NCBI RefSeq assembly: GCF_001750725.1
Contig: NZ_CP017279.1
Span: 1,860,001 to 1,924,000, forward strand
Source of the DNA: Enterobacter ludwigii
Lineage (GTDB): Bacteria > Pseudomonadota > Gammaproteobacteria > Enterobacterales > Enterobacteriaceae
DNA length: 64,000 nucleotides
Reading direction: 5' to 3'
Positions 45,327 to 57,762 of this stretch are shown one piece after another. The position numbers and the translations under genes are program-made. The notes below the pieces were generated by a model, which did no database searches, had not been told where the DNA came from, and saw only the letters and a program-made list of their open reading frames with translations. Within the stretch, counting starts at the first letter, position 1; every line of letters starts with the position of its first letter.

Positions 45327-46022
45327 TCAGGCAAAACCGGGACGCAGCGTATTATTCAGCGGGTTTCCTTCCAGCAGCGCTTTCACCTTCACCACCAGCT
45401 CATTCAGACAATCGTCCTTCATGCCGAGGCGCGTCAGCTCCTGGTCGAGCGAAAAGAGATACTGCGCGTTGGTGCCCAGCGGTCCACTGGCGGCAGCGAT
45501 CAACGGGGCAATAACCTGCGTGCGGGTATCCGCTTCATACAGCGGATGGCGCGGATCCATAATAAACACCAGCGCGTTAACGGTACGTCCGTCATCAAGT
45601 TCCAGCTTGCACCAGCTCGGCATATAGCAGCCGGTGATCATCTCGCGCTTCCACAGCAGCGTCAGTTCGTCTTCCAGCGTTGCATCCGGCAGGCGGTAGG
45701 CCACCCCCGTGGTGCGTCCGCCCTCTTTTAGTGCAAGCATGCGTCCCGGCTGACACGCGCTACCTCGACCGGCCGTGAGGCGCAAACAAAATGCACGATG
45801 CCAGCCAGGAAGTGTACCTGTTGCCGATTCGACAAATTCGAGAGCCGGGTTCCACATCAGCGAACCGTAGCCAAAAATCCATACCGGGCCATCATCCGGG
45901 CGGCACGCCAGCGTGGCAGCGAGCGACGCCGCACGTTGTTCAGCTGACCAGAGAAGCGATTCCTCAATAGCACCAAATGCCGTCTTACAATCTGCCTTCA
46001 TTAAGAAATCACGCGTTAACAC
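45327..46022 (-). CDS. chaC: Glutathione-specific gamma-glutamylcyclotransferase ChaC
   Basis: Cleaves glutathione to 5-oxoproline and Cys-Gly. 231 aa, identical in length to E. coli, from the GTG at 46022, which has GGAGGTGGAAA upstream; an in-frame extension to 46094 is not supported. The substrate loop FGYGSLMWNP (about 49-58) and the catalytic Glu region are present. Same strand and order chaC-chaB, opposite to chaA. Confidence 0.93.
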   Translation of the reverse strand: MLTRDFLMKADCKTAFGAIEESLLWSAEQRAASLAATLACRPDDGPVWIFGYGSLMWNPALEFVESATGTLPGWHRAFCLRLTAGRGSACQPGRMLALKEGGRTTGVAYRLPDATLEDELTLLWKREMITGCYMPSWCKLELDDGRTVNALVFIMDPRHPLYEADTRTQVIAPLIAAASGPLGTNAQYLFSLDQELTRLGMKDDCLNELVVKVKALLEGNPLNNTLRPGFA

Positions 46023-46199
46023 TTTCCACCTCCGCCACTGCATGCTTCCTTGCGACATCTGTAATCCGCCTTCCTGGCATTGTGTGCTGGTCATTTTGCC
46101 AGCAGTTGAGTAACGATAAGCAATTCACGGGCCAGTTGCAATACAACGGAAGTTCAACCGCCTGAAAAGTCAAAACGAAGGCAGCGAATGATTTCACGG

Positions 46200-46430
46200 C
46201 TATTTCTTTTTATGCCATTTATCGTCGTCTCCTTTCTCATATTCATGTTTTACTGCGGCCCAGGCGACTTTGTGCGCGGTCTCTTCACGGCTGGCATCAT
46301 CACGTCGATCTTCTTTATCTTTGTACTGATCCCAGGCGCTGTTAAAGGCCTCTTTGTAGATATCCTGCGCGTGCGCGGGCAATACGTGTTGCACGCTGTC
46401 TGGTAATTCGCGTTTCGTTTTATATGGCAT
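46200..46430 (-). CDS. chaB: Putative cation transport regulator ChaB
   Basis: 76 aa, same as E. coli, acidic-basic alternating with KDKEDRRDDASREE, and the ChaB fold residues YKEAFNSAWDQY. Said to influence ChaA, but its function is not proven. About 180 bp upstream of chaC on the same strand. Confidence 0.92.
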   Translation of the reverse strand: MPYKTKRELPDSVQHVLPAHAQDIYKEAFNSAWDQYKDKEDRRDDASREETAHKVAWAAVKHEYEKGDDDKWHKKK

Positions 46431-46667
46431 CGCTAACCCCTCTTTTGGTTAAAGAGATAAGTGTGGACGACGATACGGCATGGTGCCAGTCAATTGAGAA
46501 TTATGCGTAAATGATAATTTTAATATTATGTTATTAAAGGATTAATTACAGAACACGTTCCATTATCGACACCCCAAAGCCAAAACATTACAAACAGTAA
46601 AATTGAGTAAAAAATCAAGGGTATTTAACAGAGATCTGTTAATTTAATGACCGAAAATTCTATCTAT

Positions 46668-46697
46668 AATTACAAGCACCTGAATTACAAGCACCTG
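46668..46697 (+). repeat. 15-bp tandem duplication in the chaA leader
   Basis: Two exact, abutting copies of AATTACAAGCACCTG (46668-46682 and 46683-46697), beginning inside the -10 hexamer TATAAT (46665-46670) and ending 17 bp before the chaA start. Confidence 0.9.
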
Positions 46698-46714
46698 CAT
46701 TGATGGAGAAGCAC

Positions 46715-47809
46715 ATGACAGCAGCACACGAGGCGGTGAAGACCCGCCACAAGGAGACATCACTCATTTTCCCGGTCCTGGCACTGGCTGTGCTGCTCTT
46801 CTGGGGAAGCAGTCAGTCACTGCCAGTGGTAGTTGGTATCAATATTCTTGCTCTGGTGGGTATCTTAACCAGCGCCTTTAGCGTCGTTCGCCATGCGGAC
46901 GTATTAGCCCACCGCCTGGGTGAGCCTTACGGCTCGTTAATTCTCAGCCTTTCGGTGGTTATCCTCGAAGTCAGCCTGATTTCCGCGCTGATGGCGACCG
47001 GTGACGCCGCACCGACCCTGATGCGTGACACCCTCTACTCCATCATTATGATTGTGACAGGTGGTCTGGTGGGCTTTTCACTGTTACTGGGCGGCCGCAA
47101 ATTTGCGACCCAGTACATGAATCTGTTCGGCATAAAACAGTATCTGATTGCCCTTTTCCCGCTGGCGATTATTGTGCTGGTCTTCCCGATGGCATTGCCG
47201 GGGGCCAACTTCTCAACCGGTCAGGCGCTGCTGGTTGCGCTGATTTCCGCAGCCATGTACGGCGTGTTCCTGCTGATTCAGACCAAAACGCACCAGAGCC
47301 TGTTCGTCTATGAACATGAAGATGATGGCGACGACCCGCATCACGGTAAGCCGTCGGCTCACAGCAGCGCGTGGCATACGGTTTGGCTGATCGTACATCT
47401 GATTGCGGTTATCGCCGTGACCAAAATGAACGCCAACCCGCTGGAGACGCTGTTAACCGAGCTGAATGCCCCGGTCGCGTTTACCGGTTTCCTGGTGGCG
47501 CTACTTATCCTGTCGCCTGAGGGTCTGGGGGCGTTGAGGGCGGTGCTGAACAATCAGGTGCAACGCGCAATGAATCTGTTCTTTGGCTCGGTCCTGGCGA
47601 CAATCTCACTCACCGTGCCGGTAGTGACGCTGATTGCCTTTATGACCGGCAACGAGTTGCAGTTCGCGCTGGGTGCGCCAGAGATGATTGTGATGGTGGC
47701 TTCACTGCTGCTGTGTCAGATATCCTTCTCGACCGGGCGCACCAACGTGCTGAACGGCGCGGCGCACATGGCGCTGTTTGTGGCCTATCTGATGACGATA
47801 TTTGCCTAA
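46715..47809 (+). CDS. chaA: Ca2+/Na+(K+):H+ antiporter ChaA
   Basis: CaCA-superfamily inner-membrane exchanger with about 11 membrane segments, exporting Na+/Ca2+ (and K+) at high pH. 364 aa from the ATG at 46715 with GGAGAAGC upstream; ATG at 46700 (residue 1 of a slightly longer frame) lies on a poorer context. The two alpha-repeats carry the conserved acidic residues in VVILEVSLISAL and LILSPEGLGAL. An acidic/His-rich cytoplasmic loop (EHEDDGDDPHHGK) lies near the middle. Promoter -10 TATAAT at 46665. Confidence 0.94.
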   Translation: MTAAHEAVKTRHKETSLIFPVLALAVLLFWGSSQSLPVVVGINILALVGILTSAFSVVRHADVLAHRLGEPYGSLILSLSVVILEVSLISALMATGDAAPTLMRDTLYSIIMIVTGGLVGFSLLLGGRKFATQYMNLFGIKQYLIALFPLAIIVLVFPMALPGANFSTGQALLVALISAAMYGVFLLIQTKTHQSLFVYEHEDDGDDPHHGKPSAHSSAWHTVWLIVHLIAVIAVTKMNANPLETLLTELNAPVAFTGFLVALLILSPEGLGALRAVLNNQVQRAMNLFFGSVLATISLTVPVVTLIAFMTGNELQFALGAPEMIVMVASLLLCQISFSTGRTNVLNGAAHMALFVAYLMTIFA

Positions 47810-47872
47810 GCGTTGTTCGGTGAGGCTCTGAGGCCACACCCGACACCTCTTCCATCGGGAGAGGAATAGCCC

Positions 47873-47900
47873 AAAAAAACCCGCCGAAGCGGGTTTTTTT
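47873..47900. terminator. Bidirectional terminator between chaA and kdsA
   Basis: Stem CCCGC/GCGGG with loop CGAA, flanked by seven A (47873-47879) and seven T (47894-47900), so it can stop chaA (plus) and kdsA (minus). Confidence 0.88.
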
Positions 47901-47901
47901 A

Positions 47902-48765
<864 letters not shown>

Positions 48766-48792
48766 TTATTCAGGTGTGAATCGGAATTAAGA

Positions 48793-49602
48793 TTAATGCA
48801 GTGTAATTTGTTTGTGCGAGATCGCGTTGATCTGCGCACGAATCATTTCGCTGATCGGGTCTTCCGGGCATTGCTCAACAAAATAATTCAGATCGTTCAG
48901 CGCCACATGCTCGCAATCAAGCTGGGCATAAATCAGCCCGCGATCGCGGATTTCGTACGGATCTTCCGGATTAAACTGCAGCAGCACTTCACTGGCACGT
49001 AATGCCAGCTCCATCTGACGCTCTTCCATCAGCGCAGATTTCAGCGTATCCAGCAGTTTACGGATCACCTCGGCGTTATCCGCCTCGTCGAGATCTTCAT
49101 TAAAGAGCTCGGCAACCGGGCTGATATTGCCTTTTAACCAGACGTCCAGCGTATGCTCATCCAGCGTATCGCCGTTAAACGGATTGATGAGCCACATCTC
49201 ACCGTCCAGCCACTCCGCTCGCAGGATCATCTGCGTCGGGAAAATGACCGGCACCAGTGGAATATCCAGACGATGCGCGACCCACAGCAAAATGGAACCC
49301 AGCGCAACCGCGCTGCCCTGACGATTTTTTAAGACCTGATCCAGCCATAGTGCGTCAGACAGACGATACACGCCACGCGTGTCGCAGAAACCCCATTCGC
49401 CGTAGAAAAGCTCAAGCAGCTTCTCTAATTGCCAGTCCTGCGGGCGCGCCTGATTGATCTCTTCACGCGCCAGGCTGACCAGATTCTCCAGCTCTTCGTA
49501 GACGTACTGCGACGTAAAATCGTCGCGGATCATCTCCGAAATCAGGATCATGCCATCGCAAAGCGGCACTTTATTAAATTCGAAATCGGCTAAGGACCTC
49601 AT
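48793..49602 (-). CDS. sirB1: SirB1/YchA, transglutaminase-like TPR protein
   Basis: 269 aa, collinear with E. coli YchA (MRSLADFEFNK). The N-terminal two-thirds is a transglutaminase-like SirB1 domain without obvious catalytic Cys triad; the C-terminal part has TPR-like helices (ALRASEVLLQFNPEDPYEI...). Function not established. The 4-bp gap to sirB2 implies co-transcription. Confidence 0.92.
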   Translation of the reverse strand: MRSLADFEFNKVPLCDGMILISEMIRDDFTSQYVYEELENLVSLAREEINQARPQDWQLEKLLELFYGEWGFCDTRGVYRLSDALWLDQVLKNRQGSAVALGSILLWVAHRLDIPLVPVIFPTQMILRAEWLDGEMWLINPFNGDTLDEHTLDVWLKGNISPVAELFNEDLDEADNAEVIRKLLDTLKSALMEERQMELALRASEVLLQFNPEDPYEIRDRGLIYAQLDCEHVALNDLNYFVEQCPEDPISEMIRAQINAISHKQITLH

Positions 49603-49605
49603 GAC

Positions 49606-50004
49606 TTACCCCAGTAACGGTATTCTTGTGGTGGCGAGTTTAATGATGATGTACAGCACCACCAGCCCCAGCAAAAAGGCGATAAAACCGGTCTGCTGGC
49701 TGCGCGGACGACGACGCCCAAGCGCGATAAAACCCAAAACGATGTAGATGATAACGCCAAACAGCTTTTCAGTCAGCCATGCGCCTTTATCAGTAAATGG
49801 CAGATAGCCGGTCTTCCACATTAATCCGGCCCCTGAGAGAAACAGCACCGTGTCAATACAGTGCGGCGCAATACGCACCCAGCGGGCATCAATCAGCGGA
49901 TTATTGCTGTAACGCCACCAGTAACGGACGATGAAAAAGCTGATGGTCAGGGCAACGGCTATCAGGTGGGCCGTGATCAGCACGGTAAACAGACTCATGC
50001 CCAT
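49606..50004 (-). CDS. sirB2: SirB2/YchQ inner-membrane protein
   Basis: 132 aa with four predicted membrane helices, beginning MGMSLFTVLITAHLIAVAL. Member of the SirB family; despite the name it is not an established invasion regulator. Overlaps prmC by 10 bp. Confidence 0.9.
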   Translation of the reverse strand: MGMSLFTVLITAHLIAVALTISFFIVRYWWRYSNNPLIDARWVRIAPHCIDTVLFLSGAGLMWKTGYLPFTDKGAWLTEKLFGVIIYIVLGFIALGRRRPRSQQTGFIAFLLGLVVLYIIIKLATTRIPLLG

Positions 50005-50825
50005 TGTCCCAGCGTCAGACGGTCGTTGCCGCCATAGTCGCGACAGGTTTCCACCGCACGATAACCTGCAGCGATGAACACGTCACGCACCGCGTCCCCT
50101 TGCGTCCAGCCGTGCTCGACCAGCAGCCAGCCGCCGGGGTGCAAATGCTGTCGTGACGTTGTCACAATATGCACAATATCCGCCAGCCCTTCGTTGGCAG
50201 CGACCAGCGCCGTCAGCGGTTCAAAACGCACGTCCCCTTGCGTCAGGTGCGGGTCATGCTCGTCGATATAGGGAGGGTTGCTGACAATCATCCCGAACGT
50301 GCGGTTATCCAGCGCGCTAAACCAGCTGCTTTGCAGAACGGTGACGTTCGGGAAGCCCAGACGCGCCACGTTACGCTGCGCCAGCGCTACCGCATCGGGC
50401 ATCACGTCAACCGCCGTCACCTCGCAGTCCGGACGCTCGCTGGCCAGCGCCAGGGCAATTGCGCCAGTGCCGGTTCCAAGATCGAGAATTCGGCAGGCTT
50501 GTGCGGGTAAACGCGACAGTGCCTGCTCCACCAGACACTCGGTGTCCGGACGTGGGATCAGGGTCGCTGGGGAGACGTACAACGGCAGTGACCAGAACTC
50601 ACGCTCCCCGACCAGATGCGCCACCGGCTCACCGGTTTTGCGGCGGGCAAGCAGCGTAGCGAGCTGCGCTTCCTGCTCAGCGCTCAGCTGGGTCTCGCCG
50701 AAAGCCAGCAGGTAAGTGCGGGCTTTCCCCGTCACAAACTCAAGCAAAATTTCGGCGTCACGTTTAGGGCTTTCGCTCGCGGAAAGCTCACTGGCGGCCT
50801 GCCGTAACCAGTGCTGAAACTCCAT
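49995..50825 (-). CDS. prmC: Release-factor glutamine methyltransferase PrmC
   Basis: Methylates the Gln of the GGQ motif of RF1 and RF2. 276 aa. SAM-binding motif LDLGTGTGAIALAL (about 114-127) and the catalytic NPPY in IVSNPPYIDEHD. Overlaps prfA by one base, its protein substrate gene, as in other enterobacteria. Confidence 0.96.
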   Translation of the reverse strand: MEFQHWLRQAASELSASESPKRDAEILLEFVTGKARTYLLAFGETQLSAEQEAQLATLLARRKTGEPVAHLVGEREFWSLPLYVSPATLIPRPDTECLVEQALSRLPAQACRILDLGTGTGAIALALASERPDCEVTAVDVMPDAVALAQRNVARLGFPNVTVLQSSWFSALDNRTFGMIVSNPPYIDEHDPHLTQGDVRFEPLTALVAANEGLADIVHIVTTSRQHLHPGGWLLVEHGWTQGDAVRDVFIAAGYRAVETCRDYGGNDRLTLGQWA

Positions 50826-51907
50826 TATTCCTGCTCGGACAGTGCTGCCAGCTGGTCGGCCTGGTATTCCTGCACGATAGGCTCAATCAGCATATCCAGC
50901 TTTCCTTCCATCACTTCGTCCAGACGGTACAGGGTCAGGTTGATGCGGTGGTCGGTAACACGGCCCTGCGGGAAGTTATAGGTACGGTTACGGTCGCTGC
51001 GATCGCCGCTGCCCAGCAGGTTACGACGCGTGGAGGCTTCCGCCTGTTGACGTTTTGCCATTTCAGCCGCGTGGATACGCGCGCCCAGCACGGATAAGGC
51101 TTTGGCTTTGTTCTTGTGCTGAGAACGTTCGTCCTGGCACTCCACCACGATGCCGGTTGGCAGGTGGGTAATACGGATAGCGGAATCGGTGGTGTTAACG
51201 TGCTGACCCCCTGCCCCGGAGGAGCGGAAGGTATCGATACGCAGGTCCGCCGGGTTGATGTCCGGCAATTCTGCTTCAGGCAACTCTGGCATCACCGCAA
51301 CCGTACAGGCAGAAGTGTGAATTCGCCCCTGAGATTCGGTGGCAGGTACGCGCTGCACGCGATGACCGCCGGATTCAAACTTCAGACGACCGTACACGCC
51401 GTCACCGCTGATTTTAGCGATAACCTCTTTGTAGCCGCCATGTTCACCGTCGTTGGCGCTCATGATCTCAACGCGCCAGCGACGCGCTTCGGCGTAGCGG
51501 CTGTACATACGGAACAGATCGCCGGCAAACAGTGCCGCTTCGTCACCGCCGGTCCCGGCGCGGACTTCGACAAAGGCGTTACGCTCATCGTCCGGATCTT
51601 TTGGCAGCAGAAGCACCTGCAACTGTTGCTCCATCTCTTCAGCACGCGCTTTTGCGTCCAGCAACTCTTCCTGCGCCATCTCGCGCATTTCAGGGTCGTC
51701 GAGCATCATCTGCGCGGTTTCAATATCTTCCTGGACCTGTCGCCAGTCGGTAAAGCATTTTGATACATCACTCAACTGCGCGTATTCACGCGAGAGCGCG
51801 CGAAAACGTTCCTGGTCAGCAATGGTCCCGGCATCGCCGAGCAGCGCCTGTACTTCTTCATGGCGCTCGTGCAGAGCTTCCAGTTTAGCGACGATAGAAG
51901 GCTTCAT
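50825..51907 (-). CDS. prfA: Peptide chain release factor 1
   Basis: RF1, terminating translation at UAA and UAG. 360 aa, same as E. coli and nearly identical. Stop-codon recognition PAT in RVPATESQG and the peptidyl-hydrolysis motif GGQ in [10 protein letters not shown] are intact. Between hemA and prmC. Confidence 0.98.
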   Translation of the reverse strand: MKPSIVAKLEALHERHEEVQALLGDAGTIADQERFRALSREYAQLSDVSKCFTDWRQVQEDIETAQMMLDDPEMREMAQEELLDAKARAEEMEQQLQVLLLPKDPDDERNAFVEVRAGTGGDEAALFAGDLFRMYSRYAEARRWRVEIMSANDGEHGGYKEVIAKISGDGVYGRLKFESGGHRVQRVPATESQGRIHTSACTVAVMPELPEAELPDINPADLRIDTFRSSGAGGQHVNTTDSAIRITHLPTGIVVECQDERSQHKNKAKALSVLGARIHAAEMAKRQQAEASTRRNLLGSGDRSDRNRTYNFPQGRVTDHRINLTLYRLDEVMEGKLDMLIEPIVQEYQADQLAALSEQE

Positions 51908-51948
51908 AGGCGTAAATGCACCTTGTAATAGAAAATGGGTATAGGGCG

Positions 51949-53205
51949 CTATTCCAGCCCGAGGCTGTTGCGCAGAATAGTCAGGCGTTCATCATCCCCG
52001 TCACGGGCGGCCTGCTGAAGGGATTTGGTTGGTGCATGGATCAGGCGGTTGGTCAGTTTCCAGGCCAGATCCTGCATAATGGCTTCTGCGTCGCCGCCCT
52101 GCTGAAGGGCGGCCAGCGCTTTGGCGGTCAGGTCATCACGCACCTGCTCCGCCTGACCGCGGTACTCACGGATAGTCTCGCTGACGCTTTGCGCGCGCAG
52201 CCAGGCCATAAACTCACTCGTTTCCTGCTCTACAATGGTTTCCGCCTGAACCGCCGCCGCTTTACGCTGGGCAAGGTTATGCGAAATGATGCTTTGCAGG
52301 TCGTCCACGCTGTAAAGGTAGGCGTTCGCCAGTTTACCGACTTCCGGTTCGACATCGCGCGGGACGGCAATATCCACCAGCAGCATCGGTTGATTACGGC
52401 GGGATTTCAGCGCTCGCTCGACCATCCCTTTACCGATAATCGGCAGCGGGCTGGCGGTAGAGCTGATGATAATATCTGCCTCTTTCAGGCGCTCATCGAT
52501 GTCGCTCAGCGCAACCACCTCGGCACCCACCTCGTCCGCCAGCACCTGTGCACGTTCGCGGGTACGGTTAGCGATAATCATCTTTTTAACTTTGTGTTCG
52601 CGCAGATGGCGCGCCACAAGTTCGATGGTTTCGCCCGCCCCGACCAGCATCACAGTGACGGTCGACAGGGATTCAAAGATTTGACGGGCCAGGGTACAGG
52701 CCGCGAAAGCAACAGAAACCGCACTGGCACCAATGTCGGTTTCGGTTCGCACACGCTTCGCCACGGAGAATGACTTCTGGAACATACGCTCCAGTTCACT
52801 GGCTTTCAGATGCCCTTTTTGCGAATCGGCAAACGCCTTTTTCACCTGACCGAGAATTTGCGGCTCGCCGAGCACCAGCGAGTCCAGGCCGCTGGCCACA
52901 CGCATCAGATGGCTGACTGCATCGTTATCCTGATGCCAGTAGAGGCTATTACGCAGCTCTTCTTCGTTGAGGTTGTGGTAATCACATAACCAGCGGATCA
53001 GCGCTTCATGCAGGTTGTCCTGCTCTTCAACGCTTAGGTAGAGTTCAGTACGGTTGCACGTCGAGAGCACCACGCCACCCTGCACCATCGGCTGTGCAAG
53101 CAGGCTGTCCAGCGCCAGGTCAAGCGTATCCGGCGAAAACGTGACGCGTTCTCGCAGCGAAACCGGGGCTGTTTTGTGGTTAATACCGAGTGCTAATAGG
53201 GTCAT
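51949..53205 (-). CDS. hemA: Glutamyl-tRNA reductase
   Basis: First step of C5 heme/siroheme synthesis: reduces Glu-tRNA to glutamate-1-semialdehyde. 418 aa. Catalytic Cys in [10 protein letters not shown] (about 50), the NADPH-binding [11 protein letters not shown] (about 190-200) and a long C-terminal dimerisation helix. Siroheme made through this pathway is required by the NasB nitrite reductase domain. First gene of the run down to kdsA; divergent from lolB. Confidence 0.97.
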   Translation of the reverse strand: MTLLALGINHKTAPVSLRERVTFSPDTLDLALDSLLAQPMVQGGVVLSTCNRTELYLSVEEQDNLHEALIRWLCDYHNLNEEELRNSLYWHQDNDAVSHLMRVASGLDSLVLGEPQILGQVKKAFADSQKGHLKASELERMFQKSFSVAKRVRTETDIGASAVSVAFAACTLARQIFESLSTVTVMLVGAGETIELVARHLREHKVKKMIIANRTRERAQVLADEVGAEVVALSDIDERLKEADIIISSTASPLPIIGKGMVERALKSRRNQPMLLVDIAVPRDVEPEVGKLANAYLYSVDDLQSIISHNLAQRKAAAVQAETIVEQETSEFMAWLRAQSVSETIREYRGQAEQVRDDLTAKALAALQQGGDAEAIMQDLAWKLTNRLIHAPTKSLQQAARDGDDERLTILRNSLGLE

Positions 53206-53406
53206 GTTGAGCGGGAGTAGTACCAGCGTTAATAAGGTTAGCAGAACGCATCATACAGGATGCGCGAGATCAATAAAAGAGACTGCCCCCTTTCGGAGTA
53301 ATAGCTTATACAATGCTTTGAGATAATTTGAACGTAGACGGTGGCACCCTTCGACGCTAGCATTAACAGTTATAACTGCAACGTATCTCAAGGATTTGTC
53401 CTCATT

Positions 53407-54018
53407 ATGACCCGACTGATTCGCCTGCTGCCCCTGGCGGCACTGGTTCTGACCGCATGTACCGTCACCCAACCTAAAGGCCCGGGCAAAAGCCCTGATT
53501 CACCGCAGTGGCGTCAGCACCAGCAGGACGTCCGCAATTTGAGCCAGTACCAGACCCGTGGTGCCTTCGCTTATCTCTCTGATGAACAAAAAGTGTATGC
53601 GCGTTTCTTCTGGCAGCAAACCGGGCAGGACAACTATCGCCTGCTGCTGTTAAACCCGCTGGGCAGCACCGAACTGGAGCTTATTGCCAAACCGGGTGAA
53701 GCGCAGATCACCGATAACAAAGGCAAGCACTATACCGCCACCGACGCCGAAGAGATGATCGGCAAGCTGACCGGAATGCCTATTCCGCTGAACAGCCTGC
53801 GCCAGTGGATTCTGGGCCTGCCGGGTGACGCGACCGACTACCAGCTTGACGACCAGTACCGTCTGAGCCAGGTGAGCTACACCCAGAACGGCAAAACCTG
53901 GAAAGTGGTGTACAGCGCCTATGACAGCAACACCAGGCCTTCCCTGCCATCCAACATGGAACTGACCCAGGGCAGCCAGCGGATCAAGCTAAAAATGGAC
54001 AACTGGATCGTTAAATGA
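53407..54018 (+). CDS. lolB: Outer-membrane lipoprotein receptor LolB
   Basis: Accepts lipoproteins from LolA and inserts them in the outer membrane. 203 aa from the ATG at 53407 (the E. coli protein has 207); a longer in-frame ATG at 53341 is rejected. Lipobox LTAC with the lipidated Cys at about residue 18, then the mature half-barrel domain. Overlaps ispE by 4 bp (ATGA). Confidence 0.95.
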   Translation: MTRLIRLLPLAALVLTACTVTQPKGPGKSPDSPQWRQHQQDVRNLSQYQTRGAFAYLSDEQKVYARFFWQQTGQDNYRLLLLNPLGSTELELIAKPGEAQITDNKGKHYTATDAEEMIGKLTGMPIPLNSLRQWILGLPGDATDYQLDDQYRLSQVSYTQNGKTWKVVYSAYDSNTRPSLPSNMELTQGSQRIKLKMDNWIVK

Positions 54019-54884
54019 TGACCCACTGGCCTTCTCCGGCAAAACTGAATCTGTTTTTATACATCACCGGACAGCGTGCTGACGGATACCATACCCTGCA
54101 GACGCTGTTTCAGTTCCTTGATTACGGCGACACGATCGCGATTGGCCCGCGTCAGGACGGCGAGGTTTGCCTGCTGACGCCGGTTGACGGCGTGGCGCAT
54201 GAAGATAACCTGATTGTGCGCGCTGCACGTCTGCTGATGAAAGTGGCGTCGGACACCGGTCGTCTGCCGGCAGGAAGCGGCGCGGATATCCGTATTGAGA
54301 AGCGTCTGCCGATGGGCGGTGGACTGGGCGGTGGCTCATCAAATGCCGCCACCGTGTTGGTTGCCCTGAATCACCTCTGGGGCTGCGGATTATCTCAGGA
54401 TGAGCTGGCAGCGTTAGGCTTAACGCTGGGGGCGGACGTCCCGGTCTTTGTGCGCGGTCATGCGGCGTTTGCTGAAGGGGTGGGCGAAATACTTTCCCCG
54501 GTCGAGCCGCCGGAAAAATGGTACCTGGTGGCCCACCCGGGCGTCAGCATTCCGACCCCGGTCATCTTCAACGATCCTGACCTGCCACGGAATACCCCGG
54601 TGCGGTCAATAGAAACGTTATTAAATTGTGAATTCAGCAACGATTGCGAGGTTATCGCAAGAAAACGTTTTCGCGAGGTTGATGCGGTGCTTTCCTGGCT
54701 GTTAGAATACGCGCCGTCGCGCCTGACTGGCACAGGGGCCTGTGTCTTTGCTGAATTTGACACCGAATCCGCCGCTCGTCAGGTGCTTGAGCAAGCGCCG
54801 GTTTGGCTGCATGGTTTTGTAGCACGTGGGATGAACACCTCCCCCCTACAGCAAGCCATTCTGGCGCAGACTGAGTTTCGGTGA
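54015..54884 (+). CDS. ispE: 4-diphosphocytidyl-2-C-methyl-D-erythritol kinase
   Basis: GHMP kinase of the MEP isoprenoid pathway. 289 aa (E. coli 283; the extra residues are at the C-terminus). Substrate residues in [10 protein letters not shown] near the start, and the ATP-binding [15 protein letters not shown] (about 96-110). It carries a PurR box for prs within its 3' part. Confidence 0.96.
   Translation: MMTHWPSPAKLNLFLYITGQRADGYHTLQTLFQFLDYGDTIAIGPRQDGEVCLLTPVDGVAHEDNLIVRAARLLMKVASDTGRLPAGSGADIRIEKRLPMGGGLGGGSSNAATVLVALNHLWGCGLSQDELAALGLTLGADVPVFVRGHAAFAEGVGEILSPVEPPEKWYLVAHPGVSIPTPVIFNDPDLPRNTPVRSIETLLNCEFSNDCEVIARKRFREVDAVLSWLLEYAPSRLTGTGACVFAEFDTESAARQVLEQAPVWLHGFVARGMNTSPLQQAILAQTEFR
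54659..54674 (+). promoter_or_regulatory. PurR box inside ispE, controlling prs
   Basis: AAGAAAACGTTTTCGC agrees with the PurR 16-mer around the central ACGTTT at most positions, and occupies the same place in ispE as the prs PurR site known from E. coli. PurR would repress prs when purines are plentiful. Confidence 0.6.
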
Positions 54885-55958
<1,074 letters not shown>

Positions 55959-55973
55959 TCGAACACGGCCGAA

Positions 55974-55997
55974 AAACCCGCTGCGGCGGGTTTTTTT
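55974..55997 (+). terminator. prs intrinsic terminator
   Basis: Stem CCCGC/GCGGG with loop TGCG, then seven T, 15 bp after the prs stop. Confidence 0.88.
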
Positions 55998-56082
55998 GTC
56001 TCTGATATTTATTTGTATGATCAATGCCTCCTTCACCTGCCATTCACATGACAGATGATGCGCACACGGATGAGAGATAATT

Positions 56083-57762
56083 GTGAAACACGTAACCTCC
56101 TCACATGTTCTTCCCTTTCGCGCCCTCATCGACGCTTGCTGGAAAGAGAAATACACCGCTTCACGTTTTATGCGTGACCTTATTGCCGGTATCACCGTCG
56201 GGATTATCGCCATTCCGCTCGCCATGGCACTGGCAATTGGCAGCGGCGTAGCACCGCAGTATGGGCTTTACACGGCGGCCGTCGCCGGGATTGTGATTGC
56301 GCTAACGGGCGGGTCTCGCTTCAGCGTTTCCGGCCCGACAGCCGCATTTGTGGTGATCCTCTATCCCGTTTCTCAGCAGTTTGGCCTGGCAGGCCTGCTG
56401 GTCGCCACCCTGATGTCCGGCGTCTTTTTGATCCTGTTTGGTCTGGCCCGTTTTGGCCGGCTGATTGAATACATTCCCCTTTCCGTGACGCTGGGGTTCA
56501 CCTCCGGGATTGGCATTACCATCGGGACAATGCAGATCAAGGACTTCCTCGGCCTGCAGATAGCCCACGTCCCTGAACATTACCTGCAAAAAGTCGGGGC
56601 GCTGTTTATGGCGCTCCCCACCGCCAACCCGGGCGATGCCGCCATCGGGATTGTTACCCTGGGCACACTGATTTTCTGGCCTCGTTTAGGCATTCGTCTG
56701 CCTGGCCACCTGCCCGCCCTGCTGCTGGGCTGTGCGGTGATGGCCATCGTTAATCTTTTTGGTGGCCACGTCGCGACCATTGGGTCTCAGTTCCACTATG
56801 TTCTGGCTGACGGTTCACAGGGAAGCGGTATTCCTCAACTGTTACCGCAACTGGTACTGCCATGGGATATGCCGGGTTCCAGCTTCACCTTAAGCTGGGA
56901 TTCCCTGCGCGCCCTTCTGCCCGCGGCCTTCTCAATGGCGATGCTGGGGGCCATTGAATCCCTGCTCTGTGCCGTCGTGCTGGACGGCATGACCGGCACC
57001 AAGCATAAAGCCAACAGCGAACTGGTTGGGCAGGGTCTGGGCAACATCATCGCCCCGTTCTTTGGCGGTATTACGGCAACAGCGGCCATCGCCCGCTCTG
57101 CGGCAAACGTACGTGCCGGGGCGACGTCGCCGGTATCGGCAGTTATCCACTCCGTGCTGGTGATCCTCGCCCTGCTGGTCCTCGCTCCTCTCCTCTCCTG
57201 GCTGCCGCTTTCAGCCATGGCTGCCCTGCTGCTGATGGTGGCGTGGAACATGAGCGAAGCACATAAGGTGGTCAATCTGCTGCGTCGCGCACCGAAAGAC
57301 GACATCATCGTGATGCTGATGTGTATGTCGCTGACCGTGCTGTTCGATATGGTTATCGCCATCAGCGTCGGGATCGTGCTGGCCTCCCTGCTGTTTATGC
57401 GCCGTATAGCGCAGATGACGCGCCTTTCCCCGGTTAACGTAGAGGTACCTGACGATGTGCTGGTGCTGCGTGTGATTGGCCCGTTGTTCTTTGCTGCCGC
57501 GGAAGGTCTGTTCAGCGAACTGGAAACCCGTATCGTGGGCAAACGCATTGTGGTGCTGAAATGGGATGCCGTGCCGGTGCTGGATGCGGGTGGTCTGGAT
57601 GCCTTCCAGCGCTTCGTTTCGCGTCTGCCGGAAGGCTGCGAACTGCGGGTGAGTAATCTCGAATTCCAGCCGCTGCGCACCATGGCGCGCGCTGGCGTGC
57701 AGCCGATCCCTGGCCGCCTGGCCTTTTATCCTAACCGTGAAGCCGCGTTAGCGGATCTGTGA
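56083..57762 (+). CDS. dauA: C4-dicarboxylate transporter DauA (SLC26/SulP)
   Basis: SLC26-family transporter, in E. coli taking up succinate aerobically at acidic pH. 559 aa, same as E. coli. Membrane domain about 20-430 with the SGPTAAF and [12 protein letters not shown] repeats; C-terminal cytoplasmic STAS domain (about 450-555). Start GTG 56083 behind GAGAG. The last 15 bp overlap the convergent MerR gene. Confidence 0.95.
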   Translation: MKHVTSSHVLPFRALIDACWKEKYTASRFMRDLIAGITVGIIAIPLAMALAIGSGVAPQYGLYTAAVAGIVIALTGGSRFSVSGPTAAFVVILYPVSQQFGLAGLLVATLMSGVFLILFGLARFGRLIEYIPLSVTLGFTSGIGITIGTMQIKDFLGLQIAHVPEHYLQKVGALFMALPTANPGDAAIGIVTLGTLIFWPRLGIRLPGHLPALLLGCAVMAIVNLFGGHVATIGSQFHYVLADGSQGSGIPQLLPQLVLPWDMPGSSFTLSWDSLRALLPAAFSMAMLGAIESLLCAVVLDGMTGTKHKANSELVGQGLGNIIAPFFGGITATAAIARSAANVRAGATSPVSAVIHSVLVILALLVLAPLLSWLPLSAMAALLLMVAWNMSEAHKVVNLLRRAPKDDIIVMLMCMSLTVLFDMVIAISVGIVLASLLFMRRIAQMTRLSPVNVEVPDDVLVLRVIGPLFFAAAEGLFSELETRIVGKRIVVLKWDAVPVLDAGGLDAFQRFVSRLPEGCELRVSNLEFQPLRTMARAGVQPIPGRLAFYPNREAALADL

